Shown: piece after piece, positions 12,746-23,864 of the stretch
Layout of the letters: each line of letters opens with the position of its first letter
Position numbering within the stretch: the stretch's first letter is position 1
NCBI RefSeq assembly: GCF_000003855.2
Contig: NW_003101679.1
Location: 186,001 to 250,000, forward strand
Reading direction: 5' to 3'
DNA: 64,000 nucleotides
Source: Blastomyces gilchristii SLH14081
Lineage: Eukaryota > Ascomycota > Eurotiomycetes > Onygenales > Ajellomycetaceae
The notes under the pieces: generated by a model
Told to the model about the DNA's origin: nothing
Databases searched by the model: none
The model's input: only the letters and a program-made list of their open reading frames with translations
Made by a program: the position numbers and the translations under genes

Positions 12746-14580
12746 AGTCAGAATAATGTGATCTTTGCTAAGAATCTGATTGTGACAAAGATATTAACAC
12801 TGTTATTTACAAGCTCTAATCTACAAGATGATGAGTTTCTACTGAGATGAACAGTTCACAGTATACACAAGAAAAGAAGAAATCATGCTCTCATTAAAGT
12901 TAAAAAATAAGAAACAAAAACAGGACTGTAAACACAATTTAGAGATTAATAAAGAAAAAATAAAGAAAATTCAAATTCATATTCTAAATATCTGCAACAC
13001 TCAATTCTCTCACAACTATCAATTTTCTTCTTCAAAGAAGCAGAGAGTATTATATCTGTAGTACAGATAATTGTTACATTTGATATGAAGATTATCAGAA
13101 ATGCACAGACTTCAGAAGAGCTGAACATGAGAATATATACAATTGTGACAGAATCTTGAGAGCTGATCATCTATATATATAATCAGATATTTCTTACAAA
13201 GCTGTGTTCACTTTCTCAGTTATACTGAAGTATTCAGCTCAGAAATAATTGAGATATAGAGAGAAGGCTCATCTGCTCAGATCAACTTCTGTTATAAATT
13301 TATAATATTTGCATTGTCTTGATTACTCAGATTTTGCAGATACTCAGAGACTCATCTCTCATTGACAATGAAATTATGAAAATGTGCTGCAATGTAAGAA
13401 TCATTGATAGAAAACCTAGACATATTTGCATATATCTGGTCAGAGATTGTGCAGGCAGGAGAGAGGTGATTGTAGACTTATAAGACTGTAGAAGACACTG
13501 ACAACATCAGAAGCTTTACAAGAACTGTTAGCTAGAGTCTGTAAGAAATTACTTATAAGAAGACTTACAGTAAAGAAGAGAACTGCACTGCTTAAAGCCA
13601 GAAGCTGATCTGAAGAAGATATGAGATTAACTGCTGATCTGAAGATCAGATGCAGTGATAAGACAGAAAGAAGTGAAGACACTGTTGTAGATGATGACAT
13701 CTCTGCTTCATCAGTCAGTAAAAAGTAATCAGAGAAGTCACAGAGACACTCATGAGAAGCTCAGCAGTAGTCAGATATTGTTTATAAAGATATTGAAATT
13801 AAAAAATTTTTATTCTTAAGAAGTTCTTGAATCAATATGCAGACATTGTCAGAAACACTCTCTCTCTATTATCTGAGTGAAAACACTTCACAGATGAATA
13901 AGAATACTCACAGTTTATAAGAATGAGAGCTGTTATAGAAAAAGAGAAAAGAAGATGAGATTCTGCAGATTGATCTGAGATATTTATACTACTCTAGAGA
14001 GATTTACTTACACTGTGAGTGATTTCATGCAATAGTCAGATTACTCTAGTAAATAAGAGTGATTATGAATTGCAGATCTGAATCTTTTTATATAACTATA
14101 AAGAGTGATTGCAGACTATGAACATCTTGATTCTACAATTCTACAGAGTTAATGAAAGAATGAAAAATTCCTCACAATTCTACAGTATCAAAGAACAATG
14201 ATTTGTGAGAATAAGTGAAAGATCAACTTATGAATACTTCTCTTTGATGAGAATAATCTCACAGAGAGTGATTCATCTGTGAGATGAATCTGTGTAATGA
14301 TTACACAAGAATCTTGTGAAAATAATTAAGAGTCAATCAGAACTCTTCTGTATGAAAGATGTGAGATGAATCTGTATAGTAGTTAGAGAAGAATCTGTAG
14401 ATCATAAAGAATCTTATAAAACAAGAAACTGAGTGACAGACTCTTTTCTCTTTATAATAACAAGAGATTTTTCCTCACTGAGATTTTTTATAGATATAAA
14501 AGATTTTTAGTGAGTATCACTGCAGTGCTGAGCTGACTCTATAAAGTCACTCAGTGAAAGGCTTCACAGACAAAGCCTTA
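12746..14580 (+). other. E-family 3' region between pol and 3' LTR
   Basis: About 1.8 kb of non-pol sequence that is conserved in the inverted partial copy E2 (49895-51469). Both copies keep a short open stretch in the corresponding place (13440-13700 and 50793-51023). Read in the element's sense direction this would be a Lys/Arg/Glu-rich, coiled-coil-like segment (for example ALQELLARVCKKLLIRRL); antisense it is Ser/Leu-rich. Whether it was ever a gene is unclear, since mutation removes different stops on the two strands. Confidence 0.5.
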
Positions 14581-14594
14581 GAGAGAGAAGAGTA
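14581..14594 (+). other. polypurine tract of E1
   Basis: GAGAGAGAAGAGTA lies directly before the 3' LTR, the position used to prime plus-strand DNA synthesis in LTR retrotransposons. The matching pyrimidine run follows the inverted LTR of E2 near 49895-49910. Confidence 0.6.
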
Positions 14595-14852
14595 TATAAG
14601 AAATTTCACTTCTCACAGATTCTTTATCTCTATTTCTATCTCTCACATAATCAATAGAGTTAGCGGCCCTTGACTACACACAACTATATAGACTGAAGTT
14701 CATGAATACTATTCATAACTCAGCTTGAATACTATTATACATTTGATTCCTACATTTTATCTTTCTACTGTGAATACTTCTAGTAGTTAACAGTACATAT
14801 CACGCCAAGCTGCAAACACCTGAATAATCGCCTGCGAGCACTTATTCTTACA
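14595..14852 (+). repeat. E1 3' LTR
   Basis: 258 bp, the same length as the 5' LTR, starting TATAAGAAATTTCAC (TGTAAG in the 5' copy) and ending CTTATTCTTACA. Its outer end keeps CACGCC and TCGCCTGCGAGCAC, where the 5' LTR inner end has CATATC and TCATCTGTGAGTAC. Confidence 0.85.
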
Positions 14853-16344
14853 CAGTTGCAGAATTGACAGAGATGTTATTATTAAAAGATTTAATATTAA
14901 AAAAGAATGAAGCTCATCTGTCATATTCAGGCTTATATATATATTCAAATATCAAGATCTAGAGAATGATTTTCTGGTGACTGTGAAAGAGAAATAGAAC
15001 TCAATCTTTGTAATTACTGTATTTACTGCTGATTAAGAACTTATCAAGTCATTCTTCTTCTCTTTCTTTTTATCATCATTCTTCTTGTCCATCTTCTTTT
15101 TCCTTTTATCAGAGTGTAAGATGAAATATCTGTTAACAGTATATTCATGTCTTTTACAGTGAGTGTACTTTCATACAGCTGTGTCTTTATTCTCATCTTT
15201 ATTCTTATTCTTTTTTACAGTCACAGAATCAGTCTGAGACTGCTTTTTCCACTTAGTGATAATCTTCTTGAATGTATGATTGATCAGTTGCTTCATCAAA
15301 TCATTGATATTAATGTTGATAATGAGTTCTTGATCAGTGAAGAAAAACTCATTCAGATGTGTCTTAATAAACAGTCTTTGATAATATTGTAGATTGTTGA
15401 GAAAAAGATTATAATATACATCTTCAGTGCTCTGACAGAGCTCTTTTGAACAGATAATAAGATAGTGAAAATGTCTCTGAAAAGTAAGATAATCATCATT
15501 CTTTACTTGTAATTTTGTTAATTTCTTGAAGATATTAACACATTCTTCAGTCAGTGATATTATATATTTGATATTAATCTTATCTTATAGAGGTGCAGTA
15601 TTATCAGCTTCTAAGGTTTTAATAGTGATTTGAATATTCTTAACAAGACTTGACAGTATACATCTATATAGAGACTTGAAATGAATTCTTCACTTCTCAG
15701 AATTAATATGATATGTACAAGAGAATTTTTGTTAAGTCTTTAATAGAATGTCAGTTTCATTAATAACTTTTATATTAGTCAATATATCAACACATCAGAT
15801 CTTATAATTAGAGTTATTAAATATAATTACTGATTTAATGTTCAGAGTATATTTGACTTTCTTCTGATATTTCTGCAACTGATCTCTCATAATATGTCAT
15901 AAGCTTTGTATAGAGACAGATGTGGTAATATGTTGTATGAATTCAGTCATAGCTAGTTGATTTCAAAGCATTATCTATATAAGAATCATAAGATTGTCTG
16001 CAGTGTAATAGATAGATTGATTCAGATCATCATTAAAAGTTGACATTCTGAGTGTGAAAAATGATGAAGAATTCATTGAGTTAAAATAAACAAATTCTGT
16101 AGATAAGTGTTGACTCTGCTTTTCTTTATTCTAAAGCTTCTCTATTGTCTCATTATCAAATTTCATACTCTGGTGAAAACTGACATCAGTCTTATCTTGC
16201 AACTTAGAAATCTTCTTATAATGAGTGATTATTCTATCACTGAGTTATCTAGTAGAGCAGGTAATTCTAGACCTTGAGCTGAACTCTGAAGTAACAGATA
16301 TATTACTGATATTGACATGGCTCTGCTTCTTCTAGATATGTAAA
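14853..16344 (-). pseudogene. gag-like polyprotein remnant (probably Ty1/copia type)
   Basis: On the minus strand one interrupted frame can be followed from about 16240 to 14900. Its second half reads DYLTFQRHFHYLIICSKELC and later KYTHCKRHEYTVNRYFILH, a decayed CCHC zinc knuckle (first Cys and last Cys changed to Tyr), followed by a Lys-rich KRKKKMDKK segment. Knuckle plus basic tail after a helical domain is the layout of a copia gag polyprotein. The downstream protease, integrase and RT are missing because the E1 LTR cuts the frame at 14852. The copia assignment is tentative; a gypsy gag would look similar at this level of decay. Confidence 0.55.
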
Positions 16345-16512
16345 AAAAAAAAAACAGGTGCGGTTCTTCACAATAGAGAACACACTTTTCAAAAGTTAAA
16401 AGTATATAAATCTGCTGATTAGCAGATTCAGGAAAAATGAAATATCTCTACTAAAAAGTAAGAGTCTTTTTAAAAAAGATGAACTACTCCTGTCAAAAAT
16501 ATTAATGCAATG
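16345..16512. other. short non-coding stretch with a 13-bp A run
   Basis: Contains AAAAAAAAAAAAAC followed by a small GC-richer piece (AGGTGCGGTTCTTCACAATA) that seems less mutated than its surroundings. It could be leader or LTR sequence of the gag-like element read on the minus strand, but no second copy is present in the window to test that. Confidence 0.35.
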
Positions 16513-17198
16513 TTATTATTATTATTATTATTCTTTAATTATAGATGTATGCAGTCAGAGACTATGATATCTACCTGAGAACTTTTAGTTCTCAGAGTTT
16601 TTCCTATATCTATAAAGTTAACTATTATACATTCACCAATTTCAGATATGTAAAATCAGAAAATTCCAGCTCAGAATATAAAAACTGTTTATAAATTGCA
16701 GTATTTTAACATCTTCTGATACTTTGAAATCATTTGACAATATCATGACAAAAGAAAAGAGAACACAGTCTTAAAGATAGACACATTAAATAGATAGATA
16801 GAAAAGAATAGAAAGAAAAAAGTAAAGTAAAAAGAGACTGTAACAAAACAAATTATCAAAAGATAGTATATAGCTATTTTAACAGACTATATCTGATCAA
16901 GTTCCTTCTCTTGATATTCAGATATTTCTGAATGCAGCTATTTTCTTATAGCTGCTTGAGTTTCTGATAGAAAGTCTATTAAGTATTTAATTCCTGTCTC
17001 AGTTGAGAATAAGAATCTTATATTGAATTGATTTAGATCATACTTCTCTTTCAATCTGACTCTGAGACTATTATATAATACACAGTGTATTATAATATAC
17101 TCAGAATTCTCATTTACATTGCAGAATGAGCATTATATTAAATCAAATCTATTGTTAAATCTTTGTATATAAGATTTGAAATAGTCATGTTCTAGTTT

Positions 17199-17298
17199 NN
17201 NNNNNNNNNNNNNNNNNNNNNNNNNNNNNNNNNNNNNNNNNNNNNNNNNNNNNNNNNNNNNNNNNNNNNNNNNNNNNNNNNNNNNNNNNNNNNNNNNN
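17199..17298. other. assembly gap (100 N)
   Basis: A run of exactly 100 N in the RNase H end of F1. By comparison with copy B (about 26879-26957) the missing element sequence would be only about 80 bp, so the N count is a placeholder. Confidence 0.95.
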
Positions 17299-17939
17299 AT
17301 CTTGAATAATGTATACTCTTTATTGTTTCTGTCAGCTTTAATTCACTTATCTAAACAAGATCCTTTATTTTCTCTTTATAAAAGATTAGAACACAATTTT
17401 TTGAATATATCTGTCTAATTCTGAACTCTTTTTTACAGCTGAATTAGTCAATTCATTGTCATGAATATTTATATAAGCAGAAACTCAGTGTAGATAAATT
17501 ATCAGCCTTGATATTCTTCTCTTTTAAATTTTCAAAACAGAGTTTAAGATCAGTTCAAGATTCATTGAATTATTATGAATCTGACTATTTCTAAGTCTTT
17601 TCAAAGCAGCTTGACTATCAGAGAATATTTATATCTCTTTGAAACTATTTTCTCTTTTATAAGATTTTACTTTAATGAGTTTGAAAGCTTTCACTATTAT
17701 AAATAGTTCAGTATCAAAGACTTTAGATTCACAGTCTAAATTTCAGAAATCTGAGATAAAATTAATATTATCTTCAGTATAAGCAATGTCTGCATCTAAT
17801 ATATTCAAATTCTCATTTTTTTAGTTATCTGAATAAATCAGAATAGAGTCTTCTATATTAATTGTAGAAATTGTCTTCAAATGCTGTTCATATTCTTTCT
17901 CTTTAGATAGTTCACTTATTTATAAGTTTATAAGAGATT

Positions 17940-18386
17940 TGTGGCGGGCTGCGCCCGATCAATCATATAGACTATTCCGTTACACTCCACAGATTCCACG
18001 TACGCTCCGATCCTCGGCCATTCTCGATCGCCGATCCTCGGCCGCCACCCCGATCAATCATATAGACTATTCCGTTACACTCCACAGATTCAGCCGATCC
18101 TCGGCCGCCACCCCGATCAATCATATAGACTATTCCGTTACACTCCACAGATTCCACGTACGCTCCGATCCTCGGCCATTCTCGATCGCCGATCCTCGGC
18201 CGCTACGAACGTGTGTATATTCTTCCGCCCCGAAGCTCCACCGCGTACGCCACCACATACGCGTATAAATATCCACCTCGATCGCCGATTCTCGCACTTT
18301 CTCTTTCTTTCCTTCTCTAACGTTTTTATCTTTGTTATATAAGACCTATAATATTATACCGATCTATTCGGCGTAGGCCCCTTACA
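17940..18386 (+). repeat. solo LTR of gypsy family H, nearly unmutated
   Basis: Starts TGTGGCGGGC, ends CCCCTTACA, and is flanked by the perfect 5-bp duplication AGATT (17935-17939, 18387-18391), so the whole insert is one LTR left by LTR-LTR recombination. It is rich in CpG, in contrast to the AT-rich F1 around it. Near its start a 40-bp motif recurs at 17956, 18051 and 18114, giving tandem units of 95 and 63 bp that are absent from the H1 LTR. A TATA box follows. It is the best evidence that family H was mobile after F1 had decayed. Confidence 0.95.
18264..18270 (+). promoter_or_regulatory. TATA box of the H-family solo LTR
   Basis: TATAAAT in an intact LTR, followed by a pyrimidine-rich CTTTCTCTTTCTTTCCTTC tract about 30 bp downstream, which is typical of fungal promoters and transcript starts. 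It could drive antisense transcription into F1. Not tested. Confidence 0.6.
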
Positions 18387-21347
18387 AGATTCAAGCTTTT
18401 CTCTTTAGAGAGATATCTTCTCATAATTAACTTTTTCAACATTTAAAGAAGAAAATTAATTTTTAATCATCAAGCATAGTTTATACAGTTGTGAAGACAA
18501 TTTCTTTGAAGAATTATTTTCATTTCAATCAAGAAATCTATTGTAATTGAGTTCATTTTCAGAGTTAATTGATAAAAATGAAGAAGAGACTCTTTCTCTG
18601 ATTATATAATTTAAGCTCATCTTTATAACTCTCAGAGTATAGTTCATACAGGTCTTTTTAAATCTAATAACAGAAAGAAGAATTGAAGCTTCAATTTCAA
18701 TTACTTTAATAGAAGATGATTTAAAAGCTCTCAGAATTCTTCTCAAAGCTCTGTTTTACAGACTTTGAAAGAGTTCAGTGAAATTTCCCTTGATTTTTCT
18801 ATTAAACTTGACTTTCGTACTCAGCTACTAAGATAATACAGGCTATATATAACTGTCTCATAGTCTGAAAGAATAGACCTCTCTCTGTATTTGATAGTCT
18901 AATTATCTTATTCAATAGTCTTTCTGTCTTGACAGTTCTTTATTGAATATGATATTTGAAATTCACCTTGAAGTTTAATCATACTTCTAATTATTTAACA
19001 TTTAAACTGGGTTTAATCTCTCTATTTAAAAGAGTTAGAGATAGTTCTTTCTTATTGAATTTAGAAAAGAAATGAATTAACTCAGTTTTATTTATATTAA
19101 ATTAAATTTAATTAATATCTACTCTTATAAATATTTTCTTTACAGCTTTTTCAATCACTTCTAAATTCTCTTTGATTATTTTTGAACTGTAGACTAGATC
19201 AATATCATTCTTATAACTTGAAGAACTCACTATTTTCATATTTCTATTTTTAAATAGATATGCAGTGTATATTGCAAATAAAATGAGTGAGATTGAAGAT
19301 TTTTACAGTACTTCTATTTTTATCTCAGTCTTGTCTTATTTCATTTCATCAAAGAAAAGTTATATGATTCTTTTAGATATAAAACAGTTAATTCATTTTA
19401 TTAGAGAAAGTGACAGTTTTAACATCTTCAAAGTCTGAATTAACTTTGACTTTGAAACATGATCAAATGCTTAATTATATCAATAAAAACTACAGTTGAG
19501 ACCAGATCTTCATACTTTGTTATTTAAATATTATGAATAACTAAGAGAACAGTATTAATTACAGAACATTGTTTTCTATCTCTCATTTATTCACTGAATA
19601 AATGAGAGTTATTAATAGAGCTTATAAAAGATAGTTGAGTAGCTATTATCTTCTCTAAAACCTTTTCTAGATAGTTTAATAGAGATATTACTCTATATAA
19701 CTTAGAAATTGAAGTTTTTCTATTAAATTTTATAAGAATCACTTCAGTAGCTTCTCTTCAGCATTCAAAAAGATATTCATTTTTCAAGAGATTGAAAAAG
19801 AGCTCAAAATATTCATTCTTTAAGTAGAAGTATGTATTTTGAATAATTAAGTGATTAATTGAATCAGGCCCTGCAGCAGTTTTAACTGAACTGAAGAAGA
19901 TAGCTGACTCTAATTCATCTTATATAAGATCAGATTATTCCCAGTCATTTTCATTAATATAGTTGAGAAGTGATATATACTCTTTCTCTGAATCTGATTC
20001 TGATGAGTTTTGAAAGAGAATTCTCATAAAAGTTTAATATTTTTTGTCAAAAGAGTTTACTGTATATGATTTATTCTGAAACTCATATTCTAAGACTGAA
20101 AGTTTTACTACACTTCTTGTTTTAGTATAGTTAAAAGCTTTAAAAACTTTCTTTTCTTATACTTCTTTAAGAAATTTATTTCAGTAGTCTGTTTTAGCTC
20201 TTTTAATATCTGAAAAATATTCATTTCTGATAGCTTTACACTCTTCATCAGATATTATATCATTCTTTTAATCTCTTCTAGCAGTAGCTAATTGTTTTCT
20301 TTTAGATGAGATATTCTCATTTCATCAAGATTTTGAATACTCAGAAGACTTTCTCTTTGAAATATTATCTCTAATACTTATTAGAATAATAGATATAATG
20401 ATCTTCACTCTATTCTTAAGCATTTTATTTGAGATATCTTGATCAGAATTTCAGTATAGCTTCACTCTGTCTGTCAGATTTTAACATTTTTATACTTTCT
20501 TCAACTGCTTTTCAATCAGCTTTTTCAAAGTTAAACTGATTAGAGAGAAGAGAATTTTCACTTATTTATTTTTCACTCAGTTCAATATTAAATTGAATAA
20601 TTTCATAATCTGATTCTGATGTTTCATTTGAATTAATAAATCAGTTTATAAGTCTTTTTTTCATTAGATTTTATGATATGAAGATTAGATCTATAATAGA
20701 TTTCTGTTTCATATCTTTTTCAAAGAATGTCTATTGATCAGACTTGTTCACTAAATCTATTAAATACTCAAAGATTTATTTAATTAGATTATCAGCTCTT
20801 ACTGCTCTTTTGCATTCTGAATTTCATCAGAGATGATGTGCATTGAAATCTTCTATAATTATAGAGTTTCTTAATGAAGTTATATTCAGAAATCCTCTAT
20901 TAATTATTCAGATATTGGTATTTTTCTTCAATGACTTTTCATTATAGATATGTATGAGCTGTATAGTATTAAACTCATTCTCTTTATCTATAATATCACT
21001 CACCAGGATATCAGAGTCAGACATGATATCAAATCTTAGATTAAATTGATATCTTGATCTCTTTCTTTCATAGATCACTACTCTTGACTTTATCTCAGAC
21101 TTTTAAGATAGAAAGTAGTAGTAGCTTGAATAAGAAGTGATATATTTTTACTCAGCATTAAAATTTGATTTCTGAAGCAGTATAAAATCAATCTTTTATT
21201 CAAATATAATTTGAAGACAAGAATAAATACAATTTGAGTTTCTATTCACATTATTTTGAATAAATGTGATTTTTGAAGAGTTTTTAAACTTTTTTTATTA
21301 TTTTTATTGTATATTTATACTAAAACTGAGTAGAGATAGAGTAGAAT

Positions 21348-22949
21348 CTAATTACTATCATCAGATAGTAGATTATAACTATTTTGAAAAGTAGGAATCT
21401 CAACTGCTTACATTATATCTAGTTTATTATCAGAGTTATTTCTCAATTCTCTAATCTTAACAGAAGTTTGAGAATTCAAATTCTATTTACATTTAACTGA
21501 AGAATTGAAGTTTCAAGATTTAGATAGTTAAGAGTTTCTTCTTTTTAAGCTTATAGTTGTGAGTTTACTGATATGACTATTTTCTTCAGTTCTAGATTGA
21601 TATTGAGCTTCATCTTTTCTTCAGTTCTTTTGAGTTCTTGAAGTAAATATACATTCTTTTGAGCTAGATGCATGTTTTTCTTTATAATTAGTGTATTTAA
21701 GCAGAGTGTGTTGACATATTTCATCTCTTTTTAAGCATATTTCATATTTATACTCACTAGTTTTATGATCTCTGACACAGAATGCACATTTTGAGTCTCT
21801 AAAACAAGAGATTGTAAAGTATTTATATCTTTGACAGTTTGAACACTGTGTTTGAGCTTTGAGATTCATTCTTGAGTCTTTATATTCATGAACTCTCATT
21901 TTCAAATCTGCTACTCTTACTTCAGAGATCTTTGACTGTTTAAGTGTTTTTATATATACTAGAATGAAGGCATTTCTTCTACTTTATCTGAACTTAATTG
22001 AATTTAGTCATACAGACTCTTTTCTCAGTTGAATAGAGTTGTATTCTTCTAATTCATTTTTGAGAAGTAGTATTTCTTCTTCACAGTCAAAAATTTCAAC
22101 TGAAATATTATAAAGAATGAATTTATCTCACTTTTCATCTCTCTTAGATAGAATTATTGTGTTTAACAAAGATTCTACTGCTGATTTTCAGAGATTCTTA
22201 TTCTGAATAAGGAATTCTGCACTGAATTCAGACATTATAGTCAGAATGATAGAGTGTTCAAAGAAGAATGACTCAATTGAAGCTATAACTAGTTTTTGAA
22301 CTTTAATATCAGTTATTAACTGAGAAAAGAACTGCTTATTAATTTCATTTCTAATTCTGAAAATAAGATTTAAGTTTAGCTTGTTTCTTTATAAGATATT
22401 CTGATTTAAGACTTTGAGAATAAGTCTTCTATTTCTGAAGATTTAAAAGTTTTTCTCTTTTTACATTTTTTTCTCTATTTTTCTATGAATAGAAGTATGA
22501 GTAGTATTCTTCTCAGTTTTCTCAGAATTTTAAGCAGATTTTGAGATAGCAGATATAGAGACAGTAGATTCAACTGCTTGAGCATATATTTTCTTCTGAT
22601 TTAAAGAATAAGAAGAAGTAGATAAAAAGAAAGAAGAGTAAGATGAAGTGTCAGTAATTGTACTAGAAATTTACAATGTTTTTTGAACTGTGTTTAAAAT
22701 TTCAAGTTTGAACTTGATCATCTCCTGTAGATATCTAGCCTGAGTATGAAGAATTAACAGAACTTGTTCATTCATCTCACTCAGACACTGTTTTTCAAGA
22801 ATCTTGCTTACTTTTTCAAGTTTCTGTATTTCAAGAACTTGTTATTTCTCTATTTCTTCTTTCTTTCTTCTCTTCAGAATTTCAATCTGAGAAATAGTAT
22901 TTGAGAAAGCATCTTTTTTCACATCAACTGAGTGTATTTTTAAACTCAT
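21348..22949 (-). pseudogene. F1 ORF1 remnant (nucleic-acid-binding gag-like protein)
   Basis: Minus-strand counterpart of F2 ORF1 (53108-54712). The open segment at 21621-21905 holds the CCHC-type knuckle region (CSNCQRYKYFTISCFRDSKC, then CAFCVRDHKTSEYKYEIC). ATG is at 22947-22949. The N-terminal coiled-coil-like part is legible but stop-ridden. Such ORF1 proteins coat the element RNA; this copy is dead. Confidence 0.8.
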
Positions 22950-23864
22950 TATTCTTACTCAATGAAAAGTTGATCAGACTGTTTCAATTGAGATATTTAT
23001 TGAACTGTTTTAAAAAGTTGATCAGACTGTTTCAATTAAGAGATTTCTATATCTGTTTTCAATTGAAAAGTTGATCAGACTGTTTCAAAAGAAGAATAAA
23101 AGACTTTTATATATAAAATACCTGATTTTTTTCACACTAGTTCAGTAACTAGTTTAGCTTTTTGAAGAGAATCTAATAAACTAAAATTGATTTTTAAGAT
23201 AAATCAATAAAATCTTTACAATCTCTTTCTTGAGATACAGTGAGAAAAAGTATGATATCAATTGATAATAAATCAGATAATATGACAGTTTTTAAGAGAA
23301 AAACTGATAAAAAATAAATCAATTTTTTGCAGAGAAATTAATTAAAACTATTCAATTTTATTCTAAATTATTCAATTCTTCTCACACAACAAGTATGCAA
23401 CTCACATTAGTTAATAAAGAGTGTAAAAAAGAATTAAGTATTAAAAAAAGCTCTTCAGTCACTGAAAAAGTAATTCTTATTTAAAAGAATATGAAATTAT
23501 AATAGAAAACAACTCTGTTTTTAATTCTTTGTAAGAATATTATATAAAACTCAGAGAAAAACATCTTACTTTTTCAAGAGAAGTACAAAACTATTTCTAA
23601 GATCTTTTTTTGCATTAACTGCTGCAGAAGAATGAGATAGAAACTGCTAAGATATATACTACTATATACTCTCTATCAAGACTTTTCCTCTTCAGAGACT
23701 TGATATTATAGAGAATATAAGTCTGTTTCTATATAATAATATAAATATTGTCAGCAGAATGTAGAGAAACTGATTATTTATATCTTATAATAGAAGACTA
23801 TGTCAATGATTATATCAATATAGAGTTAATTCTCAAATTCAATAGAAATCTATTATTACTGTTC
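22950..23864 (-). other. F1 5' untranslated region
   Basis: Matches the F2 leader (52236-53107) base for base apart from mutations. Near the ORF1 start it contains three short repeats of a GTTGATCAGACTG-like motif (22970-23085). No gene is seen. In I-type elements an internal promoter normally sits at the 5' end, but no diagnostic motif is recognised here. Confidence 0.6.

Larger units (their letters stand above)
7604..14852 (+). mobile_element. chromodomain Ty3/gypsy retrotransposon E1, complete but decayed
   Basis: Two 258-bp LTRs in direct orientation (7604-7861, 14595-14852) enclose gag, protease, RT, RNase H, integrase and chromodomain remnants in the gypsy order, then a long 3' region (about 12750-14580) and a polypurine tract directly before the 3' LTR. 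Total length is about 7.25 kb. The left and right 5-bp flanks (ATCAG, CAGTT) do not match and the flanking sequences belong to different repeats. Either one side was rearranged after insertion or the element is a recombination product. Confidence 0.85.
16887..21318 (-). pseudogene. F1 ORF2 remnant: endonuclease, RT, RNase H
   Basis: Ends at the family stop (TAG on minus, 16887-16889) and starts where F2 has its ORF2 ATG, here ATA (21316-21318). The endonuclease segment lies at about 20560-21250, RT at about 18950-20000, the conserved MRRILRAFKSSSIKVIEIEA block at 18525-18746, and RNase H plus the Cys/His tail at about 16980-17830. The solo LTR and an assembly gap split it. Stops are frequent. 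It is clearly the same protein as in F2, with no chance of function. Confidence 0.85.
16513..23864 (-). mobile_element. I-like non-LTR retrotransposon F1, full length, inverted
   Basis: Collinear with F2 (52236-59080) over the whole length on the minus strand: 5' UTR 22950-23864, ORF1 21348-22949, ORF2 16887-21318, 3' UTR and a (TTA)n run (16513-16532 on plus) representing the (TAA)n tail. Interrupted by a solo LTR at 17940-18386 and by a 100-N gap at 17199-17298. The left and right flanks do not show a clear target-site duplication. It is more mutated than F2; for example the ORF2 start ATG is ATA. Confidence 0.9.
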
